Source: Scleropages formosus (taxonomy: Eukaryota > Chordata > Actinopteri > Osteoglossiformes > Osteoglossidae). From it: a stretch of DNA of 64,000 nt. The stretch spans positions 9,285,501 to 9,349,500 of the forward strand of contig NC_041827.1 of the NCBI RefSeq assembly GCF_900964775.1, given 5' to 3'. Below the pieces are notes generated by a model that saw only the letters and a program-made list of their open reading frames with translations, was not told the DNA's origin and made no database searches. Within the stretch, counting starts at the first letter, position 1, and every line of letters begins with the position of its first letter. A program made the position numbers and the translations under genes. Shown piece by piece: positions 24,501 through 34,776 of this stretch.

Positions 24501-24910
24501 ATGTCTATTTTCTCCTTCCACAATGATTCCCTCTCCTCATTGTCCCCAGTTTTCAAGACCTTGTCTTCAAGTCTCTTTGTTTTTCTTGTTTTCACATCGA
24601 AGTTCTCTTCCAAAGAGGCATCCAGGTCTTTCTGTCTCTGCATGTCAACTATCCCCTCTTCATCCTCTTGCCAGTCCTCCTTTAAGGTCCCAAAAGTCTC
24701 CACTCTCATAACTGGTGTGGCCCATATCCCGCTGGTGCTCACTGGACTGTCCCTCTGCTTCTGGCAGGCAGCAGAGTCGGGATCTGTCATGAGCACAGTG
24801 CTGGGACACAGGCCATTTCCTACGTCACTCCCAAGGCCACTACAGTGCTGAGTGCCTGGGTCATCTAGCAATCTGGAAATGTCCTGGGCAGCATTTTTAC
24901 ACTTATCCAT
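21516..24910 (-). CDS. dnajc14: DNAJC14 (DRIP78-type ER J-domain protein)
   Basis: DNAJC14 is an ER-membrane Hsp40 that recruits Hsp70, aids export of receptors such as dopamine D1, and affects flavivirus replication in mammals. Six coding exons: 23429-24910, 23021-23127, 22786-22905, 22147-22307, 21907-22006 and 21516-21810; phases agree and give 754 residues (human 702). Order: charged low-complexity N-terminus (1-250), a histidine run and basic patch near 260-275, hydrophobic membrane segments at about 295-420, J domain at about 465-535 with HPD at 496-498, a zinc-binding pair CTKC/CAEC near 561 and 583, and a conserved basic end ([12 protein letters not shown]). The exon with the start begins at an acceptor near 24960, so non-coding exons lie upstream. 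It looks intact; the extra length sits in the disordered N-terminus. Confidence 0.95.
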
Positions 24911-25149
24911 CTTTAGCTTTGGAACACACCAGCCTCATGCTCCACAAACTTCCTCCCACCTACAAATAAATGAAACAAAAAACCAGATAAAACATTTCTC
25001 AAACTCTGTAAGAGACCATTACAAATTGTATATACTATAGCAGACAAAAGAATAATTAAAAAGAATAAGTGTAATAGCATTTCAAAAGTTATTACTTAAA
25101 TGCATTCAAATTAACATACTTATAACATGTAAGTACTATTTTGTATTAT

Positions 25150-26578
25150 TTAAAAAGACATTTATTCATTTAGTTGATGGTTTTCTCCAAAGTGACTTAC
25201 AATGTTAAGATACCCTAAATTACTCCAGTAAAAGTGTCCAGCTGTATAAATCTGTTAATAATTGTAGGTAAGTACCTTGCTCAAGGATACTATAGCTGGA
25301 GACAGGATTCGAACTGTATTAGCTTCAAGAGTATAGATTGTATCAAGAATCTGGGTGTCCTGCTGGATGGAAAGCTGTCATTTGTATCTCATGTAAATGC
25401 TTTGACTAAGTTGTGTTTCCTTCAGTTAAGAAACATAGCTAAATTGCGGCGATTCCTATGTAGATGGGATGCTGAGAAACTGGTTCATACTTCTTTCTCA
25501 AGCAGGCTGGATTACTGTAATGCTTTATTGTCGGGTTGTCCATACCAGACTGTATCCAGGCTACATTTGGTGCAAAATGCTGCTGCGAGAATTGTCACTA
25601 GAAGTAGGAAGTTCGACCATATAACACCGGTACTTAAATCGTTACATTGGTTCCCGGTCACATTTAGAGTTGACTATAAAATCCTACTTTTGACCTATAA
25701 GGCAGTACATGGCATTGCTCCAACTTACCTTTGTGAGATCATTAGCTCTTATATCCCAGGACGATATCTCCGTTCATTAGATGCAGGTTACCTTAAAGTA
25801 CCTGTGATCAATAAGACCTCAGTAAGAGGTTGCGCCTTTAGTTACAGAGCACCTAAACTGTGGAATAGTCTACCAGTTACTGTCAGAAATACCCCGTCTG
25901 TTTCTGTTTTCAAACTAAAGACTTACATGTTCACTCAGGCATTCCACCTCGAAATGTAATTCCACTTGCCTTGGTTGTTTTTTACCACCTTTATAGAAAT
26001 GCATAATAAATTAACTTAAGTAACAAATTACTAACTCTGTTCTTTCCTCTTGTTGAGAACTACCTCGCTACATAAGACCTGAGGAGGCTGGCCAGTGGTG
26101 ACAGACGAATCCCATGCTGACTGAGGATGATGACCAACTGCCATGACGAACAAGACGTTCCATGCTGAGCTGGAGATCCAAGATGCCATTTAGCAACAGT
26201 ATCATTATTACTTGTTAAACTGGCTTACAATTGTTAGTTATCTAGAATGCCCAGGAAGGGTGGGAAACCACTGACCCTTGGACCACCAGAGGTTTCTTTC
26301 TCCCTCAACCTTCAGTTGGGAGTTTTTGTTCCTTTCCCCAGTGGCCAGTAGGCATAGTTATAGCTCTATAAAGTACTTTATTATGGTAGCCATTAGTCGA
26401 CTGTCTTCTTCATTTGTATCTGTTTTTCTTGCCTTATGCCTGTGTTAAAGCGCTCTGTGTCACTGCGTGAGAAGAGCGCTCTATAAAAATAAATTGAATT
26501 TAATTAAATTGAACTGAACCCGCGACCTTTAGCTCCAAAAGGAGCAGCTCTAAACATGACACTACCAGCTGCCCCCAA
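25150..26578 (-). repeat. tRNA-derived SINE (family B) split by a LINE insertion
   Basis: On the minus strand the tRNA-like head of the SINE lies at about 26517-26578 (the stretch ending in GCTAAAGGTCGCGGG). Its body and tail lie at about 25150-25313: GTTCGAATCC B-box region, CCAGCTGTATAAA block, then CAAAGTGACTT and the ATAAATG tail seen on the complement. The two halves are complementary parts of one SINE copy, separated by the LINE at about 25320-26516. The SINE is in the 5' intron of dnajc14. Confidence 0.75.
25320..26516 (+). mobile_element. 5'-truncated LINE 3' end (ORF2 C-terminus plus 3'UTR)
   Basis: The open frame 25234-25959 from about codon 30 onward encodes the part of a LINE ORF2 just after the reverse transcriptase: NLGVLLDGKLSF, SRLDYCNALLSG, ITPVLKSLHWFPV and APKLWNSLPVTV. 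It ends at a stop at 25957-25959, is followed by about 500 bases of 3'UTR, and closes with AAAGCGCTCT-type sequence and an A-rich TTGAATT tail (26484-26516). The frame is unbroken, so the copy may be fairly young. It is CR1/L2-like; I am not sure of the clade. Confidence 0.8.
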
Positions 26579-27119
26579 CTGTGTTTAGGTTGTGAGATAG
26601 ATATACAGATAACTGTGAAAGTAGTAGGAAGTTAATAGTGACCGCATGGTTTTTCAAGAAAATGTGTGGCTGTTTTCAGTAAAAAAAAAAACTACTTTCA
26701 TTAGAAGAATCCAAACAACACCTTTTCAAGCCTTCATTTTACAGAAAGTTTAAATCAGAATCATAGTAATGTAAAATTTCAAAAACGGCCATTTTTACTT
26801 GCATTTAACATCTGCAATCACATAAAACGAATGGTTTTATTCTGTCTCCAATATTTATTATTAGAATCATGATGGTCATTCTCCAAGCATTATATTCCTC
26901 ATCTCAAATTCTACATATCGTAGCTCTCAGAAAAGGTTTACAAAATGAAATAAAAAATAAAAACCATGTTAAAAGTCACAGAGCACATTTATATCAGTCA
27001 CCTGTAACATATATATTTTAAAGTGTCTTCTTTTGACCCCAAAACACATTACTGTTACATTATCAGTAACCTCGCAGCCTGCTGCACCCTTCATGAAGGA
27101 ATATGTGTGTAACAGATGC

Positions 27120-27365
27120 GTTGAACTGTGGATCGCAGAGGTGCGGCACTGTGCATTTAGAGCAGCGGTCACAACCATCATCTTAAAATCAGAAGGTCCT
27201 GGGTTTGAATCCAACTCCTGCTGCACTTCCAATTAATCAAGGTACTTTCCCTAAATGACACCAAGATTACCCAGCTGTATAAACAGGTGAATTATTGGAA
27301 GCAACTTAGTACACAAAGCTAAAATTGTAAGTCGCCTTAGAACAAAGGTGTCCAATGAATGAATA
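27120..27365 (+). repeat. SINE family B copy
   Basis: The copy has a tRNA-like head with GGGTTTGAATCC (B box), then the body with ACCCAGCTGTATAAAC and the AAGTCGCCTTAGAAC tail ending in AATGAATGAAT. The orientation is plus. It is one of several related copies in the window. Confidence 0.7.
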
Positions 27366-27869
27366 GTAATAATAATGGAGAAAAGCTCACAGATGTTAAT
27401 GCGAATGTGAAAAAGCAGTGTACTCCAGTCCATACAGCAGCACAAGGGGGACAACTACATGACCCGCAATACAGTACAGAGCCAAAGGAACCCCTACATA
27501 AAACTTTCATGGTTTCACTGACACCTTTGGCAGCACATTTTTCTGGTTTATCTATTTACACAGCAGGCATGTCTCACTAGTAGAGTATTTCAACGCAAAA
27601 ACACCTTGACTTGACTTGAGCACGGCTAGGAATGATTGAATCGTGAGGTTACAAAGCCCAGTCCTTAACCGCTACGCCTCCTGCTGTCTAAACTCGCTTT
27701 GCCAGTCGCCTGAACTGAGCTACACACTTCACGATGATCTCGGAAACTTTTCTTCGTGGAACCAAGAGGAACCGAAAGAACAAAACCGTACCTTTGTCTT
27801 GAGGAAAAGAGGAGCGAGATGCAGTGAGTGAGTGAGTTATTTGGGACTGCGTGTCACTGACGGAGCTGA

Positions 27870-28230
27870 TTAACAAAGACATGTGGTGAGCGTTGTGTGT
27901 CAGCGCACATCTTCTCTGTCCGCACTCTGTTCGCACTCTTTTCCGCACCGCTACACGGCGATCCGCCGCGTCTGCCCTTAATTTCTCGCGCTCCTCTTCC
28001 GCTGCAGGCTCCAGTCCCCTTGTTTACCTTACTGTGTTTCACTTCCGGGGGCAGCGCACCGCAGCGCTCGCGTCTCCGGCCTCTTCCGCCACGCGCGTTA
28101 ACCCTTCGCGCGCCTCGCCTCGAGGAGAAGTCCCGCAGGCTGGAGCTCAGCGGAAGGCGGACTGTCTCACTTCCAGCGTTCCGCCCAAACTGCACCCAAG
28201 TACCCGCATACTCTGAAGTCAACACTTCGC
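27870..28230 (-). promoter_or_regulatory. dnajc14: CpG-rich promoter and probable non-coding first exon of dnajc14
   Basis: A short GC- and CpG-rich patch in an AT-rich area lies 3 kb upstream of the dnajc14 start codon. A good minus-strand donor, GTAAG|GTAAAC, is at 28027-28028, and an ETS-like ACTTCCGGGG lies beside it at 28041-28050. The exon assignment is inferred from position and signals only. Confidence 0.5.
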
Positions 28231-29660
28231 TAAACTGCCATTATTTCCTATTAAAAAAAAGACCAGACGAAAATATACCTCCTACAATTAATTAAAATAC
28301 CAAAAAAGTTACTTTTATGCACGGCAATAGAACACCAACACATTTTCACATTCATTGCAGTTTTGTCACAACGCACATTATTCTAGCTTGATTTTTTAAT
28401 GTATTTTCATTTATTTCTTAGCAATAACCACTGACTTACCCTCTTTCTGAATTTTCATGTTTTTAAACATGGTATGGAGCATGGGGAAATCCACTGGGAA
28501 ATCTACTGGATCCAGTAGCTACTAACAGTGTCGGAAAGCGACGTGTTTTTAAGGTCTTCATTGTTGTCACTTTATCTTGCTTATTATATCTTCCTCTTTG
28601 CTAAAGTCAGTGTTTGATATCAGGGGACACTATTACAGCAGCCATCCGAGGTGTGTGATGTCTGAACTAAACATCACTCAGCACTGCAAACACACACAAG
28701 CACTTAAAACTAAGCCTCTTGGCTAAAGACTGCGCTTAGTTTAAAGGTCTAACTTTGTTTTTTAAAACCGACCACTTGTTCCACACATTGTGGCCGTTCA
28801 ACGACCCCGTAATTCCGCAAAACAAAAGGCCGTTGCACTGAATCATAAACCCACCATTGTATTATAGAACGGGAACATACTTTCATAAGCCGTTGCGCTT
28901 TCCGTTGTATGCGGGACTTTGTTATATGAGGACTGCGTGTATAACTCGCACCATAAATTGGATTAAAGTGAAATTAAAAGAAAATATTGATATGCTTACA
29001 GTCCCATAGCCCACGATTATCTCATTGACTGCTAAATTATAATCAGTTATTTTAAAATGCCTAAAATAACACCTGTATTATTTATCAGAGTTTTATATGG
29101 ATGCAATATTTTCAGTTTCATGTATTCTTAAATTTATAAATTCGATCCAGATTCATCTGGTTTATGAGGAAAAATTCAACGAATCTGCTTTTTAAAAAAG
29201 TAACATAGCGGAAACGTGTCAGGAAATACTCTTTTGAGTTTCGTGAAGAAACATATTTGTAGGTCCAAGATTTGCATAGTTCAAATGTCGAATTTTTAAA
29301 AGTTCATTATAGCTATATACGTTTGTTGCAAAAGAGACCTAACTTTTGGTCGTGTATAAAAATTAAGTTATGAATTTCTGAGACCAACATTTGTCCTGAA
29401 AATTCATTTAATGTGTCACGTAGCACACGTGACGTATGCTTTTAGCCACTCGCCACTAGATGTCAGTAATACACACTCAAACAAACTGGACCTGGGGATT
29501 GCGTAACTCCACTCGGGTCCACGCTGTTTACAGCTTGTCTGGTGTTTATCAGTGTTGGTGATGGAACACAAGATTAGAAAATTTGCACATTTTATGGAGT
29601 TATTCTATTGCCAATGGACAATGAAAATCAGTTTAAAAAATGTGTAATTGCAAACTTTGT
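28231..29660. other. Intergenic DNA, no gene seen
   Basis: AT-rich sequence with no convincing exon. A CTCF-like core, CCACTAGATGTCAG, occurs at 29453-29466 with one departure from the usual consensus. Confidence 0.6.
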
Positions 29661-29667
29661 ATGTGTA

Positions 29668-30170
29668 GGGGAGCAGTAGGTGGTTAGCCTCTGGACTTGG
29701 AGGTTGCAGGGTTGCATCCCATCTGTCACGACCTGCTCCCTGAGCAACGTATTTACCCTAAACTGCTTCAGTAAAAATTACCCAGCTATAAAAATTGGTA
29801 AATCGTTGTGAGTTCATTGAAATGGTAGGTCACTTTGGAGAAATGTCAAAGTCAAGTTTATTGTCATTCCACTGTAGCTGAGTTAAACATACAGGGGGGG
29901 GGATGAAATTTCATTTCTCTTGGACCTCTGTGCCATATAAAACATACAGTGCAAGACAGTGCAAATACAGGACAGTGCAGTATACAGGCAAGTCTGTCAA
30001 CAATATACATAATATAAAATATACACAAAAAATATAAATAATACCAAAAGATTTAGATATAATATACAGTACAAAGAAAACTATGCAGGCCATATAATTT
30101 ACACTGTAGCACTAGAGACATGCACTATAGGAGTACAAATAAATAGATAAATGTTTGTTTAGAATGTGTC
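29668..30170 (+). repeat. SINE family B copy followed by an adjoining dispersed repeat
   Basis: 29668-29853 is a degenerate family B SINE (GGGGAGCAGTAGGTGG head, ACCCAGCTATAAAAATTGG, then GGTCACTTTGGAGAAA). From 29855 the text changes to GTCAAGTTTATTGTCATTCC and a low-complexity ATATACA-rich stretch. Related CAATAAACTTGAAACTTGAA and TTTCAAGTTTATT sequences occur at 31530-31560 and 53380-53400, so this looks like the 3' end of another fish repeat. Confidence 0.6.
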
Positions 30171-30199
30171 TTTAAATATGCCTATAATCATGTATGGCA

Positions 30200-30720
30200 G
30201 TAATCATGTCAGAATCCTCAGTGGAGTGCTCGGTTTCATCCATTCCACAAGTTTGTTTACGAGTGCACTGTGCAGCTGGTGCTAACTGGAGGCACAGTAC
30301 TGTGGTGACTCCGCGAGTTGTGAATGAATAGGTACATAGAAGCTGGAAGACAAGACAGCTGGAAAACCTGAATAATGAAGGATCCCGGGGATCTGGCACT
30401 AAGGATACTGGATGACAAGAAGGATATGGGTTCCCAGGGATGTGGTAGCAAGGAGGCTGGAGCACAAGAGGATGGAAAAACACCAAGACCAGGTTCTGAT
30501 AAAACTATTCAGAAGAAAACACTGAGAAAAGGTGGGCACACAGACCATTGCTCATTAGGAACCACAATGAAAGGCTTATTGAAACTCTACAACTTTGCCA
30601 ATGCTCTTCTCCCCTTTTATAATAATGGTAATCAGATGTTTAGTTAATTGAGAACAGATGTGTTGGTGGAGCCAGGTGGGACTCGGTGGTATCACTCCCA
30701 GGGGTCGGAATGAAGATGAT
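30200..30720. repeat. Possible non-autonomous repeat, unclassified
   Basis: This stretch is less AT-rich than its surroundings, with purine-rich text (many GGA/AAG words) and a 90-codon open frame at 30375-30647 that resembles no protein I know. The general layout resembles the repeat at 45695-46180. The assignment as a mobile element is a guess. Confidence 0.3.
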
Positions 30721-31645
30721 ACAGATACAGTAGGCATTTTCAAATGTAATCAAGAGGTGTTTTTGTTGCAAAATTTGCTCTTATGAAATCAAAATATCAT
30801 CATATCAAAATAAGAAGATTAAAAGAGGACTGATGAAATAGCATTTCTCTTCTCTCCCATAATCATTGTTATAGAAACCAGACAGTGCATGTTTAAACAA
30901 TAAAGAAAACTTGGTATGCAAATGTTCTTTGACTATGACATTGACAGTGGTGGGACTGTGTTGATGCTACAGTGCATTCACACACACCCATATTGCACCA
31001 CATGTTTTATTTCAGAGTGAAGATTATGTACAGCCTAAGGTGGACTCGCATTCTGTCTTGGCCATACCTCGAGCAGGGCAAGTGGTAAACAAATGTGACT
31101 CAGTCTTTGATGCTACAAAAAGCATTCACAAGTAAATCCACTTTAACATTTTTTTTCTATATATTTGTTTGTCTGAAATTTTATCTCTGCAATTTTTTTT
31201 TTTTTTGGACATAATTTTCCATTATGTTTGTAGGGTATGTGATTTTTTTTTTTAGGTATATAACTATAAAACTGAAAAAAAAGAAAAAGAATATTAGTGG
31301 GCTATCAAATGTTGCTTGCGTCCGTTTAAAAAAACCACAGCCTGAGAACCTCCACCCCAACCCACTTCCTGTGTTATAACTTATAATGATACGTGTTAGC
31401 TATGAATTTTCCTAGACCATACATATAGTACTGTTAAACTAGTATATACTCATAATTTTCTATTTCTATTGTCCTTGCCCATAGTCTGTGGAGAAACATT
31501 CAGGAAGATTTTCATGATACATGCTACTTGTATCTATGACAATAAACTTGAAACTTGAACTACTTACTTGCTTTGATAAATATTTCCCATAAAAGTTATA
31601 GATAGGATGACCTCGCATAAGATTAGAGATGACGTGGCTCCTTGA

Positions 31646-31855
31646 GCAGTACATGCAGACACCGGCACTACTAACAACACAGGGGCTCTGAAGATTTACT
31701 GGAATACAAGACTGGAGTATTTGATTAGGGGAGATAAAGAGCGCTTTGACACGAGGCTACACCCACGGGTGACCCGAATGTCCACGGAGGTGTGGGAGGA
31801 ACAACTGGACCGTGTTGCTGCCGAACAAAGCTCAACTGTTAGGCCACATTCCTAG
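31646..31855 (+). other. Open frame without ATG, unidentified
   Basis: Between a TGA at 31643-31645 and a TAG at 31853-31855 there are 69 sense codons with balanced composition (it includes KIYWNTRLEYLIRGDKERF). There is an acceptor-like ACACAG at 31677-31682. I do not recognise it; it could be a decayed exon, a transposon piece or chance. Confidence 0.25.
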
Positions 31856-32099
31856 CTCCTCTTCTCAATCTGTCTCATTTCTCTTCACAGAAACGAATGT
31901 AAACGTCGAATGTAAACATAAAAACCACAAATATAAATGTTATACTAGTCTTACAAACTAAAAAAGGTTGCTCAAATGTAAACTTGATTTACCATTAAAC
32001 TGATATTTGACACCGTGAATCCATATTTAGCCGTTAATTCAAAGGAGCAACGAACGGACAGTGGAAGCGGATATGACAATGCCCAATAAAGGCGTGTTT

Positions 32100-32235
32100 A
32101 CCTTTTTCCGTACAGAAATGTGTGTCACTGTCGGGGTTCGGCGCGCATTACGTCACTTGGGAATCCCCCTTTGAATGTGCGTCACACGCAGATCCAGCCG
32201 GAAGTGGCCCACGCGCCTCCCACTGGAAAACCGCT
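32100..32235. promoter_or_regulatory. Orphan promoter-like patch (CRE plus ETS)
   Basis: A CpG-rich island of about 130 bp contains ATTACGTCACTT (CRE-like) at 32147-32158, a second CGTCAC at 32182-32187 and an ETS-type CCGGAAGTGG at 32199-32208. It lies 0.5 kb before the CpG-rich region assigned to nab2 and has no identified gene of its own. Confidence 0.4.
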
Positions 32236-32599
32236 CATAGCCAGTCCTTCTGTATCTCTGTACTGTACGCTTGCATGATTTAATCCACACCATTAGTGTT
32301 TGGCTTAATATAAATACAAAAATAAGTTGTTTCCAGGCAATATAATTTTATCACTCAGTGCGAGACGCTAGATTTAGATGTATATGAAGCAGTGACGTAC
32401 TCTACCAATCCTGACTTTGTAAATCGCAGGCAGGGTGTAAACTAAATAAAGAAGAAGAATATAACACGTTTCCCCTTGTTTTTATATAATATTTTTGTGT
32501 GTAGCATTTCAATGCTATGTATGTCGTGGTCTCCCATCCACTAACTGGACTAACTACATACATACATAGCACACCTCATCATGCTAGTACATATATATG

Positions 32600-33310
32600 A
32601 TGCCACTGCCCACAGACACAGAGTCGTGGTGCCGCGGCGCCAGAGTATACTATAGTTAAGGGTAAAATGAAAGGGCTGGTTGTGCAATTGCAGAGTAAAC
32701 CGCAGTACCCCACCTTTCGCAAAGCCCGTTGCGTTGGTAAGCCGCCTCTCTAGCCGGGAGAGGAAGGCTCTTTTCGGTCAGATGGCGCTGTGCAGTCCGC
32801 CCCCGGGTCCCGGCGCCCACACACCCAGCAAAAGGTTACCACCAACAATGAGGTCCGACACAGGCAGCCGTTCAGAGCAAAAAAATACAACAAAGCAAAG
32901 AAAAGACACGCACGAATTACGCTCGGCGTGATGATGTGCACGCGACTGGCAGAAATCAGAAAATCATGTACAATTTGAACCACTTTGAACTTGGCGATTA
33001 GGATTAAAAAGTTTCTTGGACTGCGATGCCCGGCAGTAGCACGAACGTTTTTCATGGTTGAATTTTTTTTTTTTTTTTTTTTTGCTGATGTGGTTCGAGG
33101 ACAGCGAGCACTGAAGGGACTGGACCAGCCCACGGACGCGCGGCTCCACACCTGAAGAACACAAGTTCTCTGTAGTTGAGCACGAGCTCGGAGCGAGAAA
33201 CGCGGCGAAGCAGCAGCATAGAGAATCGGCAGGGAAGCGCATGAGAGCTGGAGAACTACGAGGACTGTGCCAGTGCGTCCCCCAGCACCAAAGTGTCGGA
33301 CCCGGGCGAG
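32600..33310 (+). promoter_or_regulatory. nab2: nab2 promoter region and probable non-coding first exon
   Basis: A CpG- and GC-rich stretch lies 1.5 kb upstream of the first nab2 coding exon, which begins at an acceptor (34769-34770) only six bases before its ATG. A donor, GCGAG|GTAACA, ends a possible 5'UTR exon at 33310. A T run lies at 33062-33083. The region holds GC boxes (CCGCCCCCGG near 32799). The long minus-strand ORF at 32750-33442 crosses the neighbouring CA/GT repeat and is not a gene. Confidence 0.5.
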
Positions 33311-33329
33311 GTAACATTCACATTGCTCT

Positions 33330-33332
<3 letters not shown>

Positions 33333-33379
<47 letters not shown>
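33333..33379. repeat. (GT)n microsatellite, about 23 units
   Basis: A perfect GT run starts 22 bases after the putative nab2 first-exon donor. Confidence 0.95.
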
Positions 33380-33380
<1 letters not shown>

Positions 33381-33467
33381 CTTTTATATTGTCTCAGTGT
33401 TATACGCACTAACTTTATACTACATTTATATAACATTGTCAATCTATATATTACATATTAGCGAGAC

Positions 33468-33672
33468 AGCACCTGAGGTTTAGTGTTGTCGTCTTGCAGT
33501 CTGATGGTTGTGTGAGTTCGAATCTCATCCCCGCTCTAGTACCCTTGATCAACCGCCCTATGCTGTATTGATACACTCAGAATGCCTTTGATGGGTAAAC
33601 CGTTGCAAAGTTAATATTCTAACTAACATGGTAAATTGTCTTGGACAACGGGAGTCAGGTGAGTAAACGTAC
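33468..33672 (+). repeat. SINE family B copy, degenerate
   Basis: The head has a clear B box (GAGTTCGAATCTC at 33515-33527), followed by the family B body with a diverged tail. It lies in the first nab2 intron. Confidence 0.55.
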
Positions 33673-34776
33673 TTGTAACAACAATCTTTGGTAACTCTGC
33701 TGTATGTGGTAAATATAATAAATGCATATTGATTTAAATTAGCGAAAGTTGCGTTGAAACAACGTATTTATTAACACAACTTCGCGATCTCGGAGGTCTC
33801 CTTTCCCTTAATTTACTGTAGTATATACTGTACAGTACAGTGTACTGCATGCGGGTCACGTTCCACGGCGAATTGCCGGTGTCCGTCAGTCATTGTCGCA
33901 GCCGACAGCGCGAGGGCGATATATAAAAATAGCACGTGAAGGAATTAAAAAGTGTGTTTCTGCTGGCTAAGCTGAGCTCCGTCCGCTAACTTTCCGTCAC
34001 CCTTTTTCTGTCCTTTTCTTCTTGTTGGCGGATCCAATTTGGGAGCCACGTATTTTTCAACAGTAGCATAACAACTGATTCCATCTAGGAGGAGCAAAAT
34101 GTCATGTAGTGTTCAGTGGGGTTTATACAGTACAAATATGGGACACGCCCCCTTGCCACGCCTACCTTTTCCAGCAATATTTTCAGACAGAACAGGCCAT
34201 ATACCCTGATATTTGGTTATCGTTGACTGCTTCCATAAGATTTCCCAAGATTTTATAAATGCTTCCTTAGAAAAAATGTAATTCTATGGGCCCTGGAATG
34301 AATACCAAAAAGAGGAGGTTAGAGCTGGGCAGGAGGAAATCCATAGACCAAGAACAATTTACAGTATGAGGCTATAGATATCTGGGTATGCAGGCTAATG
34401 TCGATAATCCTCTTTGAATTATTAGTAAGAAAAGAATAACATTTTAGACATAATTAGGAGCTGGGTTATACTTTATTTAGGAGTTACAGTGCTTTATTTG
34501 CAAATTTTCACTTTCATATGCTGCAACATGCAGAATATTGGACAGGAGTCCATGCTGCCTGTAATCTGGCAGGGCTGTAAGATAAATGTCGAGTCACCTG
34601 AATTCAGTACTGAGTCAAATTACCTGTAGTTTTCTATTACCTTTGGAGAAAATCAAAACCATATCTGCGGTTAAATGGCAGACTCACAACAAGTTTCCTC
34701 ACATGACCAATTTTTGGCCACATACCTTTTGTGTTCCTTATGTTCTGTTTATTGCTGGTTCTTTTTCCAGTCTGCC

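Noticed and set aside
23374-24711. Several plus-strand frames opposite dnajc14
   Set aside because: They are antisense shadows of the large dnajc14 first coding exon.
27180-27230. tRNA gene-like B boxes (GGTTTGAATCC and relatives)
   Set aside because: They sit in SINE heads with the family body and tail attached; no full cloverleaf with an acceptor stem was found.
32750-33442. 230-codon minus-strand frame
   Set aside because: It runs through the (CA)n repeat and the CpG-rich nab2 promoter. The translation has a HTHTHT run and no family resemblance.
34675-34776. Upstream in-frame ATG extending nab2 by 34 codons
   Set aside because: The extension crosses a polypyrimidine tract and AG acceptor, and NAB2 homologues start near the LPRTLGELQ motif, so the ATG at 34777 was chosen.
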